A stretch of 64,000 bases of DNA from Diplocarpon mali (Eukaryota > Ascomycota > Leotiomycetes > Helotiales > Drepanopezizaceae): positions 434,001 to 498,000 of the forward strand of contig JAENRP010000001.1 of assembly GCA_024741835.1 (NCBI GenBank), written 5' to 3'. Under the pieces are notes generated by a model that saw only the letters and a program-made list of their open reading frames with translations, ran no database searches and was not told the DNA's origin. Positions within the stretch are counted from its first letter, which is position 1. Each line of letters opens with the position of its first letter. Of the stretch, positions 12,930-22,256 are shown piece by piece. The translations under genes were made by a program, and so were the position numbers.

Positions 12930-15661
12930 TTAGCTTTGAATTCTATATGATTTGGCAGCCTTGATCTTAGTGACTTTATCGACTTATGCCTTGCTTCCGC
13001 CGTCACAGTTGTCTTCCGAGTCCGAGTCTAGTGTGAGGCTGGTTAAGTTTGAGGGGCCGATGTAAAGGATGGATATGAATATTGCTTGCGGTCGGAGAAT
13101 TGCGTAGGTTTTCGGAATGGGGTATATTTGTTATGAAGGCTAAGGTTGTTGAACTGCTGGCGCCGCTGATGGCGCGGGGATTTACAGTCGGGCTTATTAG
13201 AAACGTATTTCTCGTTGAAAGATGATAGGACACAAACAGGGTTTCTATTCCCATTTTCCCTCTCGCATTCACCAATTATTTGCTCTACTGTACTGTTTAT
13301 CTCGCTCAAACCGTTCCAATGGTGTTCTGGGGCAGGCACGATTCTTTTGGTGACCCCAAGCCGTAGAGGTATCAGAGGCACCACAATTTGCTCCGCGCAA
13401 GCGATAAGGCGTATCTGTTAGTTCATTAACTGGGATTTTAAGGCTCTTCCCTCTTGATATGAAGGTAAAGTTGCGATGGCGTTCCAGCCTGCGGTTGGGA
13501 AGAAAGTCTTCAGGAGAGGAGATCTCTGAAGAGATTGGCTCGTACCATGTCCCATTACCAATATCTAATTCGGATCATATTCCATTTCATTATTGTGATG
13601 CCTTTCAAATCAAAGTATGTAATTCCACCGTCATGTAATAGTAACACCGCCTGCGGCATTGATCAAGATAGGGCAACTTCAACTTCACAGTCTGGGACCT
13701 GCTTATTTGTAATAGACCGAACAGTCACTTAGATAGAACTAGGTTTTGAGGATGTAAATTTATTGGTTGTCATGATAGAATTTACTCGATGCAGTTATTC
13801 AAATACGTCAAAGTAAATGTTACAATAAAGAAATTCAAGTCCTTCCTCCAGATTGGTCAATCCATACTTCCCATCCCTCCGAACGTAGTTGTAGCTCGGT
13901 AGAGCGTCAGCTCTTGTCGGTCAATTTGCTTTTCTATTGTCGTGTTTCGCTACCGAGAGTCTCACTCGTCGCTGCGATAGCCATCATCCTTGATCCGGCG
14001 CTCTCGGGTCGGCGTAAAACGACCTCGCTGGTAGATGAAGTATTTTTCTTCGTAATCCGGCTCTTAGCCGTAATCATAGTCCTCATACTTTCCTAGAACT
14101 GGTATCTGGTAGTTGAACTCTTGCCACATAGGTAGCTTCTCCTTGGGCCCCTTGTGATTTGATTCTTGGCAAGTTGTCGGCGTATTCCTGGTTACTGAAC
14201 TGGCGCAGCTTTCAGGACTGGCGTTTTTCCATCGGCCTACTGCATGCCTGTGAACTCTGTGTTTATGCTTTGAGCTCTTCTGCTATTCGGGCGTTTGTGA
14301 TAGTAGTTCTAATCTTTGAGTGATCATCTCTAGATCTCTGGGTGCTGCCATTGAAGTGCGTCTCTGGGAGTTCTTAATTAGGTCGTTTGCCGGCATGACT
14401 GTCGATTATGGGAGATTGGCGGAGGAGGATGTAGCTTGAGAGAGCTTCTGTAGAGTGAAGGTATATGCCGAGTTATTATAGGAGTAAATAATCTGATGAT
14501 TATTTGAACTATATGGTTGACCAGCAGCCGTACTTTATTCCCGTATCATGATCACTGTTCATCCAAAACTGCTATCGAGGTCACAGCCACCATTGTGCAC
14601 TACAAGCATTGAAGTGTGTTTCGAGATTTTGTGTCGATTTTTTAAACAAAGATTAGTTCATTCGTGCCACCTGAAGTACGAAGTCAACCTTTGAATAAAC
14701 AATCATGCCTCTTGAGAAAATGTGCTTTCAAGACAATCAAATCAACTTTGTGTATTTGCATGGTAAAAGCGACTGGAGCCAGATCAGCGTGTGGTGTCAA
14801 CTGTTACTCCAGATCATCATTTTCTCGAATACTAACCATATTTTTTATGAAAAGTCACAATGATCTGATAATCTTTATATTCATGCTAGTATCGTCCTCT
14901 AGTCCGACAAATACACCGGCTAAATCTCACCTTCCTATGTAGTTTTATCCATAATCTATTTCAAGTTTGCGGCTCTTCAGGATAAATTCATACAGATTCA
15001 AGACCAGAGTAATCTAACGCATAATCACAAACATTTTCTCCTGGCCTCTGAATTGAGACGCCACTTTGCTCCATCTCTGAAAACTGGTTTTGAATCAGCT
15101 TTTTCTCACGTCTAGTAGCAGATAGCGTGAGCAACGGAATATAATAGTGGAGGGATTTGCAGATACTAAACAATTTTAAGCTAGTGTGCAGTAAGACATG
15201 TTTAATCGACGAGACAGAATTGACGGCGGCGTTGGATACAAGCGCAGTCCATTATTGGTTACCACTGCTAAGCGAGCCTTGGCTCAGGGGCAACCAAAAC
15301 ATTGGCTAATGTTTTGAACAAAGAATGTTACCCTGCGACCCCAACATTGCGCCAATGCTAAGATAGAGCTCAGAATGAAAAATTGCCCTAGTATTGTTAA
15401 ACTCAATCGTGCCTTAGATTTGTCAAGTGCCCCTCGTAAGTACTTGAAAGTCGCAACTCGGCTTTCCAAGTCCACCCTTATTTAAACAGGACTTTCCCTA
15501 CTCTCTAAACATTGGGTTGAGTTATAAGATGGGCCGTGCGGGCAATAATCCGATAAAATTGTCTTGATCAGGACTTACAAGTCTAGTGATAGTATTCTTG
15601 TTCTTTCACTGATCTTCTATCAGTCTGATTTAGGACTCTGAAAGGCTGATCAATTATCAAT
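12930..15661. other. GC-normal intergenic region, no gene supported
   Basis: Short open frames exist (113 codons at 13043-13384 on the minus strand, 92 codons at 14664-14942 on the plus strand), but none shows a domain, codon bias or splice structure I can defend. A small perfect hairpin (AAAACATT, GGCT loop, AATGTTTT) lies at 15296-15315. A tRNA-like string at about 13893-13915 was considered and rejected. Confidence 0.5.
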
Positions 15662-16650
15662 TTACTTCCAAGGCTTCCACGCATCGTAAAGAGCACGATG
15701 ACAAACAGCAACCACATTGAGAATATACCCAAGTGTCTTTAAATTACAGCTACCCAGACCCATAATACCGAGAGCCCGCAAAAAATATCCCGAAGCTTTG
15801 GCGATGCTAATAGAATTAAACAGTGAGAACCAAAAAATTTTTGACTGCAAATCTCGAATTCCAAACACAATGGGTTTATCAAAGATCTGGGTGGGACCAC
15901 CGAGCTACTTGATTTTGGCTAAGATTTTGGCAGTTTTGTCAGCAGAAAAACAAGTAACCAGTCTCTTGGAGTTGCTTGGTGTAAAGTTATTTGTCCGGAA
16001 AGGAAGATTGAGAACCCTGACATCGTCTCGAAAAGCTGCATGTCGGGCGGACCGGATAGCGGAAAACTTCGCAAGATGTTTGATATTTAGGAGTGGGCAC
16101 TAATGTAAAGCTGGCCGCTGTTCTGAGAGGCGGCGAGAGATTTCGAGACTCAAGTCCAAACTCGATATCTGGCTTGGCTGTTTTCGCAAATACTGGTGCA
16201 ACGTGTGCGAGAAAATTACCGAGCACCATCAGAGTGCCAATTCCGTCCACAATGTCGTAGTAACCGCGGAAATCGAGGTTACATCGGAGACTTTGCTCTC
16301 CTGAATACTCTTATCTGGCCTCGGAAAAGGCAAAGACATAAAGACTTGCGCGGGGATCCAAATTGGCGAATTATTCTTCAGTCTGGCCAGTATAAAAAAA
16401 TCTTGAATGTCTCGGGCAACCATGGTTCGACTCCATTTCTTGTCTCTTGGAACTTTATACACCTTCTTGCAATTCCCAGTGGTAGCCAAGAACTCTACTG
16501 GGGCCGCGAGTCCGAGGTGATCTTGTCGAAGTTTCTTCCATGCCCATCGCAGAGCTTCTTCAATGCGGGAACCAAGTTCACCACCTGTTGCCCCAGTTTA
16601 TCGGAATGGAGATTCAGACATACGAACTGATATCAAGGTAGGTTTGTTAA
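15662..16650 (-). pseudogene. Broken condensation-type acyltransferase (alcohol acetyltransferase/Tri3-like)
   Basis: Minus-strand fragments in successive frames line up with the fungal condensation-fold acyltransferases used in secondary metabolism. From the 5' end they read ALRWAWKKLRQDH, a middle segment ending at about 16230, then GYYDIVDGIGTLMVLGNF with LSPPLRTAAS about 45 residues later, and finally FTPSNSKRLVTC and a C-terminal stretch ending at 15662. The family's catalytic HxxxDG motif is visible as YDIVDG: the His is Tyr, explainable by a single C-to-T change. At least two frame changes and an in-frame stop separate the pieces, so no intact protein can be made. Introns could explain some, but not all, of the frame changes. 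The family assignment rests on motif order and is moderately sure; the substrate is unknown. With the broken dehydrogenase at 21 kb it suggests a decayed metabolite locus. Confidence 0.6.
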
Positions 16651-19600
16651 GTTTCCACCCATTTCTTAGCCATAGAGGTGTAAAATTACTTTGCCTCATC
16701 TATTCCCCGTTCGTATTGGCCAGTAGACATCTCCTACCAGACAAGTTCAGTTTCAGAATCCATACTCTTCTGTTCCTTCGAGTACATAGCTTAGCTCTTC
16801 CAGATAAGAGCTTCCGTTAGTAGCAGTAATGTACCAATAATGGTCACCGGAAAGGCGGTTGTGACGCCCTTCACCTACTTTCTCATAACTCAATTCTAGC
16901 AAAATATATCGATAAGCTCGTATTCTGTGAAGTGTGTCTGAAGAAGGCTACTAAAAGTTCCTGCAAATAGGATTCTCGGGTGAGGAGATGGCTTCATAAG
17001 ATTCCGTATTCATAAGGAATGCAGTCTGGTTTGACCGGAGAATACGGGCCGGCTTCGCGGTCTATACAAATCCGCCGGAAGTTTTTCCGAATCAACTGAC
17101 ATGCTGCATCCACGGTTATTGACCCTCCGGAATGAAAAGATGATTGATTGATTCCGCAGGAATCATAATGACGAGGTGATAAGGATCAATCATCTGAAGC
17201 CTGCATTCATGAAGAGCTGGCTATTATTTACGGCTCCTGCTCACGATACCTGTAAAAAAATAGAATCAGATCACCGCTCTTTCATCGTTTGCTGATACAA
17301 AAGAAAGATCCTTTTAAAGAGAGTTCCTGAATATGGGGTTATCAGCCAGCGTCAACGCTTGATTCGAACAGTTAGTTTTGCTTCGTCTGGCAAGGAGACC
17401 TATAATAGATATTGGAAATTGAACTGGCACATTTGAGCTATATCAGTACCTTATAAGATTGCACTAGGCCTAGTTCTGTAACTCACTGACTGTAATGGGC
17501 TCTTTGAGATCTGGCGTAGTTTTCACGTAAGAACAAAAAGGTCCGTCATCAGGGGAACTGCAGCGGATTGATGTACGAGTACACCATACGCAACTTGGCT
17601 TGGATACGTGTTATTAAGGCAAAAGATTTTGGAGAGACCGTTACAGATGCAAGAAGATACGTTCACGAGCAGCTACGTTTATGATAGAGAACAGATGCGG
17701 TTCACCCTTGGAATAGCTTGGCCCGCACGATCAGCTGTTTTCGTCTCGGTCAGGTGACCATGGCGCACGAGCCGGCGCTAAAAATTTGCCGCATCTCTCG
17801 TGCCGGAGTCTTGCTATCGAATATTGTGATTTCCTTCGCTTCCTGTTTACCCGCGGACTAAATCAATGCTTGATGAAGACGTTTTGATTAATAGGTACTT
17901 ACAGGCGGTATGTATCTCATATTAATATGATAATTTATAATAGGTTAGTACAGTAGGATAGCAGAAAGTCTATCCTACCACGCAACTTTGCAAGCACAAC
18001 GATTAAGATATATCTGCTCCAACTTGTTCCCTCCCTCATATGTCAAACACATCTTTCAAACGGCAAAATCTGGCAGAAAATAATAACAGTAGATTAAAAA
18101 TTATTTAGTGAGGTGCTTCGCTTTTGTAGGATCGAAATGAACTTGTGATTTCGATTGCGTAAAGTTTTCTCGAATTTTCATATCCACTGTCTTAACATCA
18201 GCCTATCAGAAAAGAATTATCAACCATAACACCATCACCAAACACCCATGACCTACTGATAAAAAATTTTTCGTCGCCCTCTCAATCGTCAATGTCGCAG
18301 GACTACTATTGTCCCAACAATAGCGCTGCATCCTGAAAGAAATATTTGAGTATTTTCTATTTCTACTACTCTCCGAGTCTCATAATACTTCCATCTGATC
18401 AGAGAAGTCGAGCACCTTGGTATTACCGCTCCCAAATCGCCCAGCAAGTTATCGAAGCTGAATCTCCTTACTAGAGTAGCTTTCACTCGCCATCTCCATC
18501 CAGATGTTGATGACGAACAGCGGCGCACCTACCCTATGTTCGGTTCCGAGCTTCAATCGCTATGCGCAATCATCTTCTGACGAGTCCGTAACTCAATAAA
18601 GATGTTAAATGACGTTTCGAAGGCCGAAGTTTCGAAAAATTCGGCAAGCATAGTACAGCTGCCTCTTGGGGGCTGAGACTTCGTGTCTTCAGCGAACTTT
18701 AGGTGTGGCCAATGCTGTATGCCGGGTCTGCAATTTTTGAATTTGTATTGGGACCCTGAGTTAACATAATATAAACCAGCTGCACCGATTCCAGTAAAAT
18801 TCTGTACCTACAAGTGTGAAAATCTTACAGCGAAGAGAAAGACCCCAAAGCGCATGTAGCTCTGTGAGTCTCAGAAAAGGAAGGATTGTCAAATCTTCGA
18901 TTTTGTCTGCTGACAGGACCGTAATAAAATTTATAAATATAAACTCGATATTCTCAGATGACAATCCCGATTATTTGACGGTCCAGCATCAAATAACATC
19001 TAAGCCATTCTTCAGTTCCTCCTCGTAATTCACAAATCGGCGTTACCGCAATCGTTCGCAAGAGCTTTTCAGATATGATCTCTCCTCAACCCGATGCTAC
19101 ATTAGCTCCCCAAGAACTACATTCCATCGATACTTCTATAACTCCGGCGCACAAAGAACCACTCTCAATTCCCGACATATATTGTATCATCTCTAAAATA
19201 AGCCCAGTACCTCGCTAACCAGAGATCAAGCGCCTCGATCCACACTCAATAAGAATAAACTCAAAGTTCCATCCAGAACCTACAGTAAAAAGACGCAATT
19301 TCCCCTTAGTCGGGAATTCGAAAAGGTTCATTTCCAAGTGCTAGCCGACAGACAACGCGGTATACCATGCTCGAGGACCCCAAGACACGTAGAAGAAAGC
19401 CAAAACTGACAAATTAATCCCTCAAGGTTGTGGTAAATGGATGGAATGGTAGGGGCCGATGTGTCTTCATAGGTTCCTGAGAAGTCAATGTCGAATGCTG
19501 ATTACCAGTTCAGCGAGCTAAAGCGGGGCCATTTGTTTACTTGCACATAGACGCAAGTCGACGATGAGATCGCCCTTTGGTTTTTGCTACCCTATTGTTT

Positions 19601-20017
19601 CTCAGAGAATCTTACCAGTAATCAAATCAATCGGCCATATAAACCTGCGGCTGTCTCTAACGACCGGCTGTCCTTGGATGACATGAGCCCGACTTGTTGA
19701 TGGTGATTTCGTCGTGGAAGGAGAGGCCCGCGGAATTGCCCCTTGCGCAGTACTTATCTAAGGGTCTACATCCTGCCATATTTATTACAGGCTTACAAGC
19801 AATGAGCGCTAACTAGATCGTAGCTAGCATAAAGCAGTGCACAGGTTAGGCACAGCATTAAAAAATTGTAGCTGATACGGTTTAGTGTTTTGTAATATAC
19901 ATTTAAGCGGACCCGAGAGCGACCTGTCAACTCCTTGAAACGATAAGCGAGTTACACGCGTGAGAAAAATAGTTGAACACCGAAATTTATTGTTTATGTT
20001 AATTGACAAGTGCATAG
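16651..20017. other. Gene-free relic region
   Basis: I see no supportable gene in this stretch. Open frames are under 90 codons and show no family features. A 9-bp perfect stem (GTAGGATAG / CTATCCTAC, 8-nt loop) lies at 17953-17978. A stretch starting MISPQPDATLAP at 19075 stays open for about 45 codons but leads nowhere. The base composition is normal, so this part has not been heavily RIP-mutated. Confidence 0.45.
17953..17978. other. Perfect 9-bp inverted repeat (hairpin)
   Basis: The arms GTAGGATAG and CTATCCTAC are exact reverse complements separated by 8 nt, in a gene-free AT-rich patch. It could be a regulatory protein site, a remnant of a small fold-back element or chance. No neighbouring gene gives it a function. 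Confidence 0.4.
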
Positions 20018-20249
20018 ATGCGGCAGGCGGGGTTGCTTTACTACTCCGCAGAGGGTGCAGATTTTAGGGGAAAACCCAAGGCTCAGCGCCTGGAACAGAA
20101 CACAAGATTCGACACCACGAATAGGCGGAGTAGCATAAAGTTAAAAGCACTCAGACAATTTAGAGTGGAAGAAGAACTTATAGTATTTGTGTATGCCACG
20201 GTTGCTAGATGTCTGTTTCTCGAGAATGCATGTACGTTCTGCTAGCAGA

Positions 20250-20775
20250 GGCAGGCGATAGGAACTCTTGCTGGGACAAGTGAAAGGCAGGCGAACCTAC
20301 TATCAGCGGAATCCGCTCTGCCTACCGCAAGCTAAGGGACGATACAGCGGCCCAGTGACAGAACGTCCAACAGGAGACTCTGTCTCTGTAGTATCGTGGC
20401 TAGGATTTCCAATATTATACCAGACCCTTAAAGGAATTGGAATTGCCTCGCGCAGCACTCCAACGCCTCCTAGCATTACGAACTGCGCACGGGGACTTCG
20501 CCCAGTACCACTGGAAGTTCAAGTATAAAGAAGCAGAAGTCAAGTGCTCCTATCGCAAGGAGAAGTCACTTAAACATCTAGTCATATGCCGAAAGGCTTA
20601 GAAGTACAAGCACTAGCCTGCATAACCTAACGTCTTAACCGGACGAGTTAAGAAAGGAGGGAGGGCGTACCTTAATGTCCTCCTATATAACGCACTCTAT
20701 AACGCACTCTACTTCGTAGAATACCCAAGTATTATAGAGTTCTACTTAGAGATCTACCCTTATAATTAATACTAT
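20250..20775 (+). mobile_element. 3' fragment of a Tad1-like non-LTR retrotransposon (LINE): end of RNase H and C-terminal domain
   Basis: The plus frame at about 20258-20310 (ILAGTSERQANLLSAESAL) resembles the last RNase H motif of fungal LINEs (IxGNExADxLAKEAA). From 20429 the frame reads LKELELPRAALQRLLALRTAHGDF, then AQYHWKFKYKEAEVKCSY and KSLKHLVICRKA. This is the conserved C-terminal region after RNase H in Tad1-type elements, with its Cys/His cluster partly lost (the second Cys is Tyr). Stops follow at 20599, 20614 and 20623. The stretch to 20760 (FVEYPSIIEFYLEIYP) continues the usual C-terminus. 5' truncation is normal for LINE insertions. It is inactive. Confidence 0.72.
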
Positions 20776-20943
20776 GCCTATGGTTTCGGGCCCTCTCATA
20801 CTGCACTCATAGTATTTAGTCCACCTGCGGGTTCGCGTGGTGCCCTCTTAAGGGAACCTCTATTAATACTGCCATAATTCATACTACACTTATAGTTTCA
20901 TACCTCCTGCAGGATAGCGTAGTGCTTTTCTAAGAGAACTTTC
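20765..20943 (+). repeat. Diverged tandem duplication in the LINE 3' tail
   Basis: Two adjacent units share an order of motifs: ATTAATACT, then CATACTGCACTCATAG / CATACTACACTTATAG, then CACCTGCGGG / CTCCTGCAGG, GCGTGGTGC / GCGTAGTGC, and a TTAAGGGAAC / CTAAGAGAAC end. Unit 1 is 20765-20861 (97 bp) and unit 2 is 20862-20943 (82 bp, with a deletion). Most differences are C/T or G/A, as expected of RIP acting on a duplicated segment. It probably belongs to the 3' untranslated region of the LINE. Confidence 0.6.
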
Positions 20944-21043
20944 TTTCTCATCAATCTTCCATTTTTCGAAGCCGATAACCTAGCTGCCTGCCATAACATT
21001 TCGCCATAAAACTCTCGCCATCCTCCCTAAGCCTAAGCTGATT

Positions 21044-21780
21044 CTAATGCTGTAAAGCCCGTAAGAACGTTAAGGTAGCCCCGAATCCTGGTAGTATGGC
21101 CTGTCCACTGTACCCGCTCAGCTCCTTCTGGACGATAGCTTCTGACCATATTTTTAGCTTAAGGCTCACTACCAGGACTTCGGAGTCGTTTTTGTAGCCC
21201 TGGAAAAGAGGGATTTTAGTATGGCCCAGACTTATGATAATCATGCGCAATTTGGGCATGTTATACCGGGTCTTAAGCTTGGCTGTCAGGCCTTTGTGGA
21301 AAGACAATGCTGCGACTTTGTAGGCGGCATAGTCGGTCATGTTAGGGACCGTCATGTAGGCCATAAGCGAGGCTACCGTAACGATCATACCATGGTTAGA
21401 TTTAACCATGGCTGGATTGAACTCCTTAGCCATGCAGTAGTCGAACAGTGTATTGACATCAAGTGAAACGGGGGTCTTTCTCGCTTGAGCCAAGAATATT
21501 CTTGCCACGTGCCACACCTGCGTTGTTGATGAGTTTTGTCAGGGCACCGATCTCCTTGGGAATTTCGAATGCGGCTGAAGCGATTATTGCCGGGGATCTG
21601 ATGTCGCATCTGTAGCAGCACACATTGAATGATGGCTCTATTCAGCTTGACCACGGCGCGGCCGAGAGACTGTGGGACGTCCACGATTGCAGTACGTAAC
21701 GTAAAGATCTGCACATTGGCTATCTGTTGTGCAGCTGTACTCCTCGCCTGGAGCCCAAATAAAACGGAGACGCAGAACAT
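21044..21780 (-). pseudogene. Frameshifted short-chain dehydrogenase/reductase (SDR)
   Basis: The minus strand carries a classical SDR in pieces. One frame reads CCYRCDIRSPAIIAS and then KLINNAGVARGKNILG (the NNAG motif), ending at a TGA near 21461. The next frame, shifted by one base, picks up exactly where the family continues: DVNTLFDYCMAKEF, then MVKSNHGMIVTVASLMAY with the catalytic Ser, YAAYK with the catalytic Tyr and Lys, and a C-terminal part to 21044. A second frame change near 21635 separates the NNAG part from the upstream TAIVDV strand, and no TGxxxGxG nucleotide-binding motif is visible. Substrate is unknown; the closest type is the membrane retinal-dehydrogenase-like (DHRS) SDRs. 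It is not functional as written. Its core is well conserved, so decay looks recent. Confidence 0.8.
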
Positions 21781-22256
21781 GATCGAGATCGATTTATGCA
21801 GAGGCTACAGTTAGATAAATCAAGGAGAAGCCAGAAAAGATTATGGGACGTCATGAAGGAGGAAAGTTGGCATATATAGCTACAGCAACGACAGTTGCAT
21901 GAACAAATGTGAACTAATGGTAGCGAAACGAAAATACTCGACCTATAGGCAAATTCAAAATGTTAAGTGGTCCTGAGTCAGAGTAATACTTTATGCATCT
22001 TTGAAATTGCACAGATTATGTCTTTAAGCAGAGCGATCTAGTTTCCCGATAAAAGCTTCTGGTTTTTACAAAAAGTGATACTTTATACTTGAATAGACGT
22101 CTCGAATAAGGCTCAAGTTTGCCGAGATGTGGCTGTGGACTGTGGCTTCTATGATTTACACGTGATCCAGAAGACTACACAGATTTTCGACAGCTCAACA
22201 TCAGTTCGCCATCAATTTCTCTCTAGTCCTTATCATAACCTCACTGCGGTGGCCTT
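21781..22256. other. Intergenic region upstream of the pseudouridine-catabolism gene
   Basis: This probably contains the promoter and 5' untranslated leader of the gene starting at 22257. I see no convincing TATA box or known operator, and no other gene. Confidence 0.4.

Noticed and set aside
13885..13925. tRNA-like string (AGCTCGGTAGAGCGTCAGCTCTTG)-type D-arm and anticodon region
   Set aside because: The D-loop is too short, no T-arm with a GGTTCGA box follows at the right distance, and no acceptor stem can be closed.
16420..16436. GGTTCGACTCC, a perfect tRNA B-box
   Set aside because: The flanking bases cannot form the T-stem, there is no A-box upstream, and the string lies inside the acyltransferase relic.
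19075..19300. Possible cytochrome P450 start (MISPQPDATLAP..., then a FPLVG-like string)
   Set aside because: Frames break after about 45 codons and no I-helix, ExxR or heme-Cys motif follows in any frame.
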